Notes under the pieces: model-generated
Databases searched by the model: none
Seen by the model: only the letters and a program-made list of their open reading frames with translations
Told to the model about the DNA's origin: nothing
Shown here: piece after piece, positions 21,671 through 32,130 of the stretch
Position numbering within the stretch: the first letter of the stretch is position 1
How the letters are laid out: the number at the start of each line of letters is the position of its first letter
NCBI RefSeq assembly: GCF_000485595.1
Contig: NW_014577149.1
Location: forward strand, 173,437-208,577
Length of the DNA stretch: 35,141 nt
Reading direction: 5' to 3'
Source of the DNA: Priapulus caudatus
Taxonomy: Eukaryota > Priapulida > Priapulimorpha > Priapulimorphida > Priapulidae
Program-made: the position numbers and the translations under genes

Positions 21671-23482
21671 TCATTTTTTTGCCCTCGGAACGTTCTGCGG
21701 AAATTCGCCGAGCATGTTTCCAGCCGGACAGTAGTTGACAACGACGATGATCTTGTTTTCTTTGGTCTTCGCCTTGCCGACTCCGATCTCTTTGCTTCCG
21801 GCCCAAATCACTTGCGAGAAATGACCTACAGGAATAGAACAGTCCCCGCTGACCTTAACCGTGACCTTTAATGCCGGTGCACTAGCTATCCGTGATACAA
21901 GATGCGTGATACAAGTCTCCATAAAATGTGAATATGTTCACCACGCGTTGTTTTCACGCGCGCAGCGATGCCGGCAACAATTTTTAGCAGACGAGCCTGA
22001 TATTGATAGTAATGCGGGCAGAAAACTTTACGAATTGATATACTTCGAGAGATGCGCGCACATTTTCGAACATGTCACTCTATCGTAGCACCTGTTTGCC
22101 ACTGCGTGCACAATTTAACACGAGAGCACTAAGCAAGGCAGACTCTCCCTGACTAACGAAGCAATTACGCACCGGCTCTTAGGTCTTCTTGCTCCTGTCC
22201 ATATACGTAATCCTTCTCTTCGCTGTACCACATCGCCACAGCCTCGCTACCTGCATAGAAAATACATTGACATTAATCAAATAAGTATTAGTATAAGTAT
22301 AAGTATTAGTAATAGCATTTACGTGATAATAATATGACGACGTTCGGGACACTGGACCTTAATTGTCCGTACATATATCTTGATATTGAAAACAACTATT
22401 AATGTAAATAATTATGTATCACACCATAAGCAGAAGTTGCGGAACAAAACTGACGTAAGTTATATTATGGATCTTATTTTAAATCCAAATTATCTCAATA
22501 TATTAAATCTAATTATATCAAATAAATCTCTAGTGACTCAGTGCATATACATGTGCATATCTTGGTTTTGGATGCCTCAATCGCTATCATTGGCAAACTG
22601 TTTATTATCAATATCTACTCGGCTGCCTACGATGTCACCAACAGGCGAAGGTCAGACTAACATATATTGCCACAGATATTTCTCAATAGCCCAAATTCCA
22701 CTGATAAATATATTATTATTAGATAAAGAGTTCTTCCCGATGTTAAATGCGTATATCCATAAACATACAACGTTCTGTGACTGGTAAAGAGAATTATGAC
22801 GTATCCTTGTGGCACGTGATTCTGTATCTATAGATCCGTAGACAGTTTCATATGTGCAAATAATAATAATATAATAATAAAATAAGTGAAATTGAAAAAA
22901 ATGTTTTAAGAGACTTAAAAAGTAATCTACGTTTTAGAAGCTTAACAATTTATGTAGTATAGGTACATAATACTCATTCTCATGATATTATCAATATTGT
23001 TTGCAATATGCATCCGATTACATTGATTGCTGTAGCATTGATCCGATTGCTTATTGTAATGGTCATCCGAATTCGTGATTTATAAAGGTAAACATAGTAT
23101 TTGCATACCGTACATTTAATATACGCGTTTATAATGTGTATTTCGGGTTTGCTTAAAGTAAAATTTGTGTATCTAATGCGATATGACAGCTAGCTAATTG
23201 TATCATCCCTTCTCAATTCGTTTGAAAAACCACATTCGCAATAACTCTTCGATCGTCACCTGAGATGTCAAAGTTTTGCGCGCTCGACCACTTGCTGGCG
23301 ATATTCTCTCCGTAGTCGTTGTCCGGACGATGCATGTACTGGCCAGTCTTGACCAACTTGTCGGCCCACTCCTGCGCAAACTTGTTGAGGTCTTTCGACA
23401 GCTTCAACGATGGCACTCCGTGCTTCGCTCGCAGCTTGTTGTGCTCGGCGAGACACTCCTGTTGAAACTTTGTGAAGCCCAT
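21671..23482 (-). CDS. GLIPR2: GAPR-1-like CAP-domain protein (copy B)
   Basis: Minus-strand exons 23260-23482, 22173-22250 and 21671-21825, with GT-AG introns, both phase 1. They total 456 nt, or 151 aa. Exon 1 is exactly as long as in copy A (223 nt) and by eye about two thirds of its residues are identical, so the two are tandem paralogs. CAP site residues are intact: His in MHRPDNDY, Glu in YGEN, Glu in WYSEEKDY and His in GHFSQVIW (CAP signature), followed by NYCPAGN. No signal peptide, as in the GAPR-1 branch. The first in-frame ATG (MGFTKF) is taken as the start; upstream is an acceptor-like TGGCAG (exon side at 23514), suggesting a 5' UTR intron. Exon 2 is 12 nt shorter than in copy A. 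Molecular role inferred only from the family. Confidence 0.92.
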
Positions 23483-23514
23483 GACGATGCCAGATCTTCT
23501 ATTGAACACCTATA

Positions 23515-24417
23515 CTGCCACCACAAAAAAGTCGCACTGATCCAGGACTATTACTCCCCCTAACATTTAAACAGTTCGTGTGAGTAAACACACCGGGTTG
23601 CCGCCCACGCAGCGTTGTGTGTGTGTGCATTGTAAAATTCCGATCCACGACCCCGTTAATGCATGTTCCGCCATATCACACCTTTGGACTCGACGTATTT
23701 ACATATCTGCGGCGGTCCCAAAAGATATACACCTTACGAATTTACAGGACTACGGCGAATAGTCCATGACTACGCTAGCATGTTGCCTAGATTCACGATA
23801 ATAGATAACGGAATGTATTTTGCTGGAATCGAGTCTTCTTGGATGTCCTACGAATAAATGCACAAGCCATGGTTGCTATAAAATGCATGCCATAGCAGGG
23901 TTTAAAAGTTTTAATTTGATAGATTACCGATGTAGCCTATATCAACGATGTGCAAATATATAAGAATGAATGCGATTCCTCTTAGCCCAGCAAATATCAC
24001 GAAATATGCTTGTGTTATCACACTGTGTCAATGTTTGCGTTGCTTTTACGTGTATTACGTGGTATTTATAATATTTACATCTTATGCCAAAGCAAGCGTC
24101 CGTGCGGAGAATCGCGCGGTGCTACCTTTATAAGATTAGTTTAAACACAAGATTAGTCTTTCTATATTTGTCTGACACAATAATATCTTATGATACTTGA
24201 GCAACAATAATGAATGTATGCGTACCGTTGTTACTTCAAACGTACAATGAAACCATTTGATGGTGAGCGAAAACTCGGGTAGAGTATAGCCACGATGTTA
24301 GCGAGCATAGCAGCTAGGCGACTGTAGCTCCGAATATTACCACTAGATGTCGCCTAAATCATTACAAGAAACGTGTAATCGGCGGTCACGCAGATAGACC
24401 AGCAGTGTAGGCAAGTG
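23515..24417. other. Non-genic stretch upstream of CAP gene B
   Basis: Presumed promoter region of the minus-strand CAP gene. Small open frames (23580-23762, 23663-23857, 23948-24133, all plus) are unrecognised. Confidence 0.4.
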
Positions 24418-24532
24418 TGTATATATATCAGGAGTAGATAATAGGGAATATATTTTTATCGAGGATATATATCGAGGATCGTATATATATATCACGGAGA
24501 AGATAATAGGGGATATATATTTATCACGAATA
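24418..24532. repeat. TATATATATCA/AGATAATAGGG tandem repeat
   Basis: Two diverged copies of a unit of about 60 bp that combines a TA tract, a TCA(C)GGAG motif, AGATAATAGGG and ATATATTTTTATC-like sequence. It abuts the retroelement fragment. Confidence 0.7.
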
Positions 24533-25204
24533 AGTCTGTGGTTCAAGGGCCTCGGGGTAAATTTATAGTGCGGGATTCCTTTACATGCGTGTCTACGAAC
24601 CTCATTTACGCCATTGAATGCGTAAAATGCAAAAATTACTATATTGGCGAAACAAAACGACGCTTTGCGGACAGGTTTGCTGAACACCTAAGATCTATTC
24701 GCATCAATTTGCAACATGTTCTGCTTGCACCTATGACAAATACGACATACGCGTATACGCTCTCCTATGACACTATTTGTCATAGAAAGATTCTTTCTAT
24801 GACAAATATTGGCGAGTTAACTTCGTTCCGCGTTACAGCTGAAATTCACTGCTTGCGTTCATAATAGCGCCCTAAACTCCTATGATGCGCGCAACACATA
24901 CAACAATATAATTATGTCATAGGAAGAATCTTCCTATGATAAATAGTGCATGGCATAGGAGAGCGTATACGCGTATGTCGTAATTGTCATAGATGCTACC
25001 AGAACAGGTTGCAATTTGAATGGTTTTCTGGTTGCTGACCACTTTAACCAACCGAATCACCACATTGATGACGTGCGTGTTTGTGGCTGCCAACTGACAT
25101 CATATTACAACAGCTCATGCACGTCGACACGTGACTGAGTAGAAATTAATCTGAGGGTTGGTTGTTTGAAGCCGGGTAGGAATGTAAACTTCAATTACGT
25201 GTAA
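24533..25204 (+). pseudogene. Penelope-like element, C-terminal GIY-YIG region (interrupted)
   Basis: Before the insertion, 24538-24711 reads in frame through RDSFTCVSTNLIYAIECVKC and NYYIGETKRRFADRFAEHL. That is the Cys-containing lead-in plus GIY-YIG endonuclease core typical of Penelope-like retroelements. After a 300-bp MITE the same frame resumes at 25019 (VADHFNQPNHHIDDV), matching the next block of the domain, meets an in-frame TGA at 25136-25138, and ends with CLKPGRNVNFNYV before TAA at 25202-25204, like the usual PLE C terminus. The reverse-transcriptase region is absent upstream, so the copy is 5'-truncated. It is dead because of the insertion, the nonsense codon and the truncation. 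Confidence 0.85.
24712..25011. mobile_element. 300-bp MITE with target-site duplication, inserted in the retroelement
   Basis: The ends are inverted repeats of about 90-100 bp: CAACATGTTCTG at 24712 and, inverted, CAACCTGTTCTG ending at 25011. The shared block TACGACATACGCGTATACGC lies in both arms. It is flanked by the direct repeat CAATTTG (24705-24711 and 25012-25018), a 7-bp duplication, or 8 bp with one mismatch, as for hAT elements. The arms contain smaller hairpins, such as 24775-24807. Inserting it broke an otherwise continuous reading frame. Confidence 0.85.
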
Positions 25205-25263
25205 ATCGTAGAGCCCATTGTATCACAGATTTATTTGTGATAAAATTTCAAGTATACTGCATC

Positions 25264-25269
25264 GTTGTG

Positions 25270-25300
<31 letters not shown>

Positions 25301-25437
25301 TGTGGTGTGTGTTGTGTGTGTGTGTTGTGTGTGTGTGTGTTTGTGTATGTGTGGTGTGTGTGTGTGTGTGTGTGTGGTGTCGCCTGTGGTGTGTGTGTGT
25401 GTGTGTGTGTGGTGTGTGTGTGTGTGTGTTGGTGTGT
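25264..25437. repeat. (GT)n microsatellite with GGT interruptions
   Basis: GTGTGT runs broken by GTGGTG and a short CGCCTGTGG segment. It lies in what would be the 3' untranslated part of the retroelement fragment. Confidence 0.9.
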
Positions 25438-25539
25438 TCATTCGTCATTCCGTGTTCAGGCAACGCGCGAATTGTTTTGATTCTCTTTCGATTATATCTT
25501 AACGCTATTATAAATTGTATTTTGTTTACGCGCTTATAC

Positions 25540-25635
25540 CAATGTCTGCCTGACCTGATGAAGCAGATGTAATCTCGAAAGTTATTCATTAAATTTTAAA
25601 CACCAATTATTCTTAAGTTTGATTCTGTTGTTTTA
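25540..25635 (+). other. Possible 3' end of the Penelope-like element
   Basis: Contains CTGATGA (25555-25561) and CGAAA (25576-25580) around a small AGAT-GTA-ATCT stem, reminiscent of the hammerhead-type core reported in Penelope-like elements. Flanking helices I and III are not convincing, so at most it is a decayed motif. Confidence 0.35.
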
Positions 25636-26798
25636 TCTACATAGGGTGTTCGTGTGTGAGCTTTACTCATATATATTATATAATATATATATATATACTA
25701 TATATATTTTAAGGAGAGTGAGGAGGGAGAGAGATGGGGGAGGCGGAGACTAGGTAAAGAGAACGAGAGATAAGGAGCGATGAGAGGAGATAGAGAGGAG
25801 GGGGGAGCGAAGAGGAGACAACAACACAGAAAAATTAAAGAGCGAGCGAGATCTATGGACACGTAATCAAGCCACGTACTGAGATGAAAACGCGATCACT
25901 TATTTACACATGCACGCGGTCGCGCCACGTGCTCTTGCCACGTGTATGATTGACCAACAACGCAGACACATATACAGGTGCTACAGGTGCACCCCGTGGA
26001 TAAGCACTCTCGCCTGCACGATTTCCACCTGAGCGTTCACACGATCTGATTACGATACGTGTCACCTGTATGGTACACCTGTTGATAAACTATATGTGAA
26101 CTATACCTGTAGATATATTGTGGCGGGCGGAACGACATAGATAGTTGCAATGGCCATCGGCTATATTGTAAACTGCAGTATTTTGTCTTGTCCGAGTATA
26201 TTTTTAAAACGATTCTCGTATGTTGTAAATTGGATCACGTTTGCTTCGCCGGCTGGAAAATGAGAAAAATGGTTAAAAATTCGCTACGTCACTAGGTATA
26301 TATGCAGCAATAATGCTGCATGGCATGTCATGCGTATATAGATTCTGTCATACATACATACACAGGCAATAGCACATATAATATGTGGGTAATGTACACA
26401 CGATAACGATCGTTTGTAGGGTGACATTCGTCTAACAAAAGCCGGCGGACGAACCTTAGAGCTGAACGAACAAAATGTTAAACCTGGAATTTAACAGTAA
26501 ATGATTGCGTGGTCAGGAATAACGACAAGTGCCAAGATGAGACCTAATGGGCATTATAAAACACTAGTGGTTGACAACTGGGTACTTCGTGTATGAATTA
26601 CGCGCTGTCATTTCAGGTTTACGGGCCCGCACTTCTCCGTGTTTAGCATCGAGAGTGTCTAGAGTTACATATCGACCGTGTAAGATAAATCTGCGATAAG
26701 ATGTCCCTGTCGACACCACCGATGCCACCACGGATGCCAGATGCCGGCAGGTAACACCTGTGTCGGAACCCACAGTAATCTACCTGTAGGGTTATAAT
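25636..26798. other. Intergenic stretch upstream of the PDI gene
   Basis: TA-rich at about 25670-25710, a GA-rich stretch at about 25712-25815, then mixed sequence. No gene recognised; the minus-strand open frames after 26564 have no family match. Confidence 0.45.
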
Positions 26799-26843
26799 CC
26801 ACGTGGAGAAGCGATCGCATCAGACCAATCCCGTTACAACACG
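26799..26843 (+). promoter_or_regulatory. Candidate ER-stress elements upstream of PDI
   Basis: CCAAT at 26825-26829, nine bases, then ACACG at 26839-26843: one mismatch from the vertebrate ER stress response element CCAAT-N9-CCACG. Just upstream, CCACGTGG (26799-26806) contains the ACGTG core bound by XBP1/ATF6-type factors. Both lie 185-230 bp before the ATG. A PDI gene is an expected unfolded-protein-response target, but such short motifs also arise by chance. Confidence 0.35.
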
Positions 26844-26936
26844 AATGTCTTTCGAGATAGGGTCTGGCAACATCACCCCTAAACGCGGTGTCACTCCCAC
26901 ACACACACACTTACGATAACGGTCCAGACCGGAGTA

Positions 26937-27028
26937 CCTCCTCTCCTCTCCCTCTCATCACCGATTTCTCTCTTTCTCTCTCCTCTGCCCTCTTTCTTCT
27001 CGCCTAGGCGCTGATATTCGGGACAGTC
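26937..27028 (+). promoter_or_regulatory. Pyrimidine tract and possible 5' UTR splice acceptor of PDI
   Basis: A CT-rich run from about 26940 ends in CGCCTAG (AG at 27006-27007), followed by 21 bases and then the ATG. This looks like a polypyrimidine tract with a 3' splice site, so the first exon may be non-coding and lie upstream. The tract might instead be a CT microsatellite in the promoter. Confidence 0.45.
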
Positions 27029-30000
27029 ATGAAGGTGCGTTGCCTCACGTTAGCGCTGTTGTTTGCGCTGCTATGTAGCGCAGTGCTCAGCACCGCATCG
27101 CAAGACGGGGACGCGGCAGATGACGAGAATTCCACCGATGAAGAGGCGGTGGAATCCGTAGATGACGATGCTGACCAGGGACAAGACCACGCTCGTTTCG
27201 ACGCAGACGAACCGCTGCCGGGCGAAGAATACGTTCTGGAACTGAATAACGAGACGTTCCCGGCAGCGATTGAAGAACACAAATTCCTGCTGCTGGAATT
27301 CTGTAAGTACACCTACGTGAGCGTCAGGCCTCGGGATCGCTGCTTTATTATCCAACTTTTATTCGTAACTATTATAACTAACAACTAACGAATAAACCTT
27401 TGTCGTTGGAACAAACTTTTTTTCGTTTGAACGAATCTTTTTTCTTTCGAACGAACTTTTTATTGTTCGAACGAACGTTTACAATATTTTTCCACTTATG
27501 TTCCTTTAAAAACTCCGTATTAACACCATGAGCGCATATAGATATGCACAATTACAGTTGCATGTGTATGAACAAGTATATACGTGCTTCGATGTGTTTG
27601 AATTCGGCTGTTACATAGCATGTCAAATGGAAGTAAACCAACCTGCTATTGCTAGAATCATTCTGCGCAGACTCTCTATATGATTTAGCTCTTATAGATT
27701 TGTTAGTAGTCGTATGTTCAAATAAATCCAACGCCTGTCACCGTATTTTGTGAAAACAAACTGGAATAAAATTAGTTAAATGACAGTTTCGATATTTCAT
27801 TGTGTTATCAACAGACGCCCCCTGGTGTGGAAAATGTCAGCAACTTCGTTCGGCGTATGGTGGCGCTGCACAGAAGTTGCACGAGATGGGCTCCGAGATC
27901 AAACTTGCGAAGATAGATGCCACGGTGATGGAGAATCTAGAGCTGAGCGCCAAGTACGAAGTCGACAGGTTCCCGACTCTTCGATTTTTCAGAGAAATGG
28001 AGCCATCTCCGATTCCGTACAAAGGTGCAAGAAATTCCGAGCGATTTCCGAGTAGTGTCGATTCCGGAAAACTCATTTTTAATTCCATTCCAATTTCAGT
28101 CATTTGATCAATTTCGATGCTTAATCGATAGATTCGGCTACGAGGTTGTCACGACCGATTACGTCCATTAATCGAGATACTTGTTTGTTTGCGTGTCGTC
28201 GGCAGGCGAACGGGACGTAGACGGTTTTGTTGCCTGGTTGACGAAGAAAACCCAACCTCCAGCTAAGAATCTCGAAACGCTGAACGATGTGAAAGAGTTC
28301 ATCGCTTCTAGGGGTGGGGAGGACATTAATGTCGTCGGATTCTTTAAGGATGCCAATTCTGAAGAGGCAAAGGTATTTCTATGCCGAATCTAAGAGATTA
28401 CACATCATATCGACAATATACAATAATACATTATATCATATATATATATATAATATTATATCGCAATTATATAACTCCTCATGAACCTATGTGAATACCG
28501 CTAATACGTAGCGATGGTATAGTAGAAAACATACCTTGCGTCATTTTGCAAGGCAAATCGCGTGTCTTTACAGACGTTTATACGAGTTGCCGACATCATG
28601 GATTTTTACGAGTTTGGCATTACGTCGGATGAGGAGGCATTTAAGGAGTATGGAGTGGAAGATGGACAGATCAGCGTCTTCACAACGGTGCGTGTTACAC
28701 ACGAATCCAGGATTCAGAGCAACCCAGCTCACGGCGGACGCGGAATAACGATTCAATCAATCAATATAATATCGACATCGATCAATATACGTAAAGATTT
28801 CAATAAACGTCTGAGCTGCCGATCCATTCGCAGCATACCAAGTCACGTGTGGTGTTTTTTTCAACCCTTTGGCAACATTCGTATGGCATAGTGCTTCCGC
28901 AGTTGTGCTGCTTTTGGTTTCTGTAACAGGCTTTGGCCAGGGCTTGCCCTTCTGTACGGGCGAGTGGTTCTTAGCCCTGTGCTGAAGCTCAGACTGGCAC
29001 TAGCATCCTCTCTAACTCGTGTTTTACTTGCCAGTTTGACGAGGGAAGGGCAGACTACGATGGAGAGCTCATATCAGATGACATAGCCAAATTCGTCATG
29101 GTGCAGAGCGTGCCTAACGTAGCTGATTTCAATCCGCAGGTAACATTGATCTGCCACGATGTATTCGCGTACGCTTGCCAACGCATGTCTGTATATGTAG
29201 CTAGACGCAACAATTGCGACAACTGTAACTCCATTCTCGCTGCACACGAAAAACGTTCCGAAAATCGTTATCACTATATTGACTTATATTCTGTATGTAC
29301 GCCGACGCCGTGTTGCCTTAATTCCCCGAATGTATTAAATGCATTAAGATTAAACTCGATTAAATGACGACAGATGGCCCGGAGGATTTTCGTCAAGGAT
29401 TTCCCTAATCATCTACTGTTGCTAGCGTCAAAGAATTCCACCGAGTTCCCAAAACTTCATGCCATTCTCAGTGAAGTGGCGCCGAAGTACAAAGGACGAG
29501 TAAGTAACGCGGAATATAGATACGTTATATGTAAACGGAATGATATAGTAGATGTAAGGCAGAAGTAGCGAGACACCTGAAATTGGTGGGTGGGTGAAAG
29601 AATAAATAATCGAGTCTGTACGACAGAGTGGCTCTAAGCGGTGAGATGACGATACAGAGGGCAATTGGAACAGACAGAGGTAGAGTGAGTGAATGTGAGA
29701 GAGAAAGAGAGAGAGAGAGAGAAAGAAAGAAAGAGAAATAGAGAGAGAGAGAGAACGAAAGAGAGAAAGCGCGAGTGTGTGTGTGTGTGTGTGTGTGTGC
29801 GTGCGCGCGTGTGTGTGTGGGTGCGTACGTGCGTGTGTGTGCGTGCGCGCGCGCGTGTGTGTGTGTCTGTGCGTGCGTGCGTGCGTGTGTGTGTGTGTCT
29901 GTGCGTGTGTGTGTGTGTGTGTGTATCATGTAAGTGAGTGAGTGAGTAAGTAAGTGAGAGCGAATAAACGAGAGAAATAAAGAATATAGAAAGTGAGTGG

Positions 30001-30488
30001 GCTAGAGACAAGGGAAAGAGTGTACTCACCCGTACACATATCTTTACGCAGATTGTTTTCATACACGTCGACACGGACGTTCCGGGGCACGCCCGCATTA
30101 TGGAATTCTTCGCTGTCGACCCGGCAGACGTTCCCGAATTCCGGATCACAACCTCGGGCTTGAATGCGAAGAAATATCGACCGGACTTCCCCGAAATAAC
30201 TGCTGCAACCATTCAAAATTTCGTCGATGCTTTCTTCGACGATAAGCTAGAGGTAAGTGAGCTCCCTTGCTGTAGAGAGGAGAAGTGATGAAACCTACGT
30301 AGGTGTTCCCAGTGGGAGTCGATCATCAAACCGATGCTGATGCTTGATCTAGGATGTTATAGCGATTACGATGATACGGCGTAATTCTACGCGTATGTTG
30401 TGGTCATCAGTCAGGCACACACAAACACACACACACCCACATACGCGTATATATATATAAATATATAATATCTGACTAAATATATAAC

Positions 30489-30526
<38 letters not shown>

Positions 30527-31980
30527 TATAACAGGAGTTAATAAAGACAAATTTATCTTTATTAACTCCTGATATATAAGTATATATACAAATTGTCATT
30601 ATTTACCCCTGATATTATAAATAGTAAAATGTAACATTAATAATAGTAAAATATATGAACAGTGTCTTAATAAGTGTCATTTCTCTGACAAACAGCCGTT
30701 TCGTAAGAGCGAGGAACTACCGGAGGATTGGAACGAACTTCCAGTTACGGTACTTGTCGGCAAAAATTTCGACGAAGTGGCAAAGGACGAAAAAACGAAC
30801 ACTCTCGTGGAATTCTGTGAGTAACGTGGATTTCACCTCATTTTAATTAATTAATTTAAAACAAAAACCTGCCGGATAAACGATGCTATGCGACGCAGTC
30901 TTGTATAGTATGTTTCTGTATGATACAGCGTTACTCTGTTGTCAACATCACCTGTGTGTCAATAACCTATACACCAATTGCGAACACAGACGCCCCCTGG
31001 TGTGAACATTGCAAGTCATTGGAACCGATTTACACGGAACTCGGCGAAAAATTTAAAGGCAGGGATGACGTCATCATCGCGAAAATTGACGGAACAGCGA
31101 ACGAAGTGGAGGGAATTAAGCTCGAGGGCTTTCCGACTATAAAGTATTTCCCGGCTGGAACTGATAAAGTACGTGGTAGCGGTGTTACGATGGGATTAAT
31201 GTGGTAGGATTACACGACAAACACCTATATTCGTGTTAACTTCGAGTGCATTTATGAGCACGAGACATCTTTACACACATTTATTCGGATTGCAAACAAA
31301 CATTATAGGCGCGTGTTCATGATAATCGTTTGTGTATCCATAGACACTTACATATATTCGCAAGCCTTCAAAATGACTTTCTACTCACTATAGGGGTACA
31401 TTCGTTATCCTCAGCTATATTTTTGCAGTCATTTAGCATACATTAAGTAACTACACGGATGTTATCAGCGTTATTATACGCGCACCTACTTCACTTGTAA
31501 TCAATAGTTTAATTCGCTGTAATAAGGTTATAGACTACCAGTGTGGTCGAACCGTGGAGCACTTCACGTTCTTCTTAGAAAACGATGGTGAATGTCCTCC
31601 CCGGGAAGAAACCCCCGACGACCGGGATGGGGACGAGGAAGTGGAAAAGAACGGGGAAGGGGAAGAGGTAAAACTTAAAATCAACACGCTGTCCTATTTA
31701 TTAACAATTCGCATATACTTCTCACTACCAGCGTATAATCTCGTGTTCGACTCAATAAGTTAGCTATATATACATCGTGTTTATAATAGGGATTTTTAAG
31801 ATATTGAGGGATAAATATATATATATCTAACTATATCTAACACCAGAATCAAGCATTTTGGGCAAATGACATGATATCCAGGTTTTTACCAGATTAATCA
31901 ATTTTTCGTCAATTTTTTTTTGGCAGATTACAGTCGAGACGGACGAAACAGAAAGTGAAGGCGCAAAGGATGAATTGTAG
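27029..31980 (+). CDS. P4HB-like: Protein disulfide isomerase, a-b-b'-a' type with KDEL
   Basis: Eleven exons: 27029-27302, 27815-28024, 28206-28372, 28574-28687, 29035-29139, 29374-29499, 30052-30252, 30696-30816, 30990-31168, 31527-31667 and 31927-31980. All introns are GT-AG and phases join cleanly, giving 1692 nt, 563 aa. It catalyses disulfide formation and isomerisation in the ER lumen. Seen: signal peptide (1 to about 24), acidic segment (about 26-62), thioredoxin domain a with WCGKC (Cys96/Cys99), buried Glu90 and cis-Pro145; b and b' domains (about 185-400); domain a' with WCEHC (Cys444/Cys447), Glu438 and Pro488; an acidic tail; and C-terminal KDEL. Both active sites depart from CGHC. 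It is longer than the usual 500-510 aa because of the N-terminal acidic stretch. P4HB (PDIA1) and PDIA2 are both possible orthologs. Introns carry many microsatellites. Confidence 0.95.
27397..27482. repeat. Minisatellite in PDI intron 1
   Basis: About four diverged copies of a unit of about 20 bp combining TTCGAACGAAC-like and poly-T segments. Confidence 0.7.
29690..29945. repeat. GA-to-GT microsatellite in PDI intron 6
   Basis: GAGA/GAAA units to about 29775, then GT and GTGC units to about 29927, then GAGT and AAGT units. All within the intron 29500-30051. Confidence 0.9.
30418..30571. repeat. AC/TA tract and 40-bp hairpin in PDI intron 7
   Basis: ACACACAC, then TA repeats to about 30531, then a perfect hairpin at 30532-30571: a 16-bp stem CAGGAGTTAATAAAGA and its complement around an 8-base loop. 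Confidence 0.8.
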
Positions 31981-32081
31981 TTCGATTTTGCCAGACTAAA
32001 CGCATATAAATACTTAGTCACTACGCATTAATGCCAAGAAATAATTGGTGACCGTCCTCACCCTAAAACTGTCTTCGGACT

Positions 32082-32130
<49 letters not shown>

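Noticed and set aside
24343-24687. 114-aa minus-strand frame
   Set aside because: Antisense shadow of the GIY-YIG frame and the TA-rich repeat.
27780-28055. Plus-strand 91-aa frame overlapping PDI exon 2
   Set aside because: Different frame from the exon encoding WCGKC; a shadow of the real gene.
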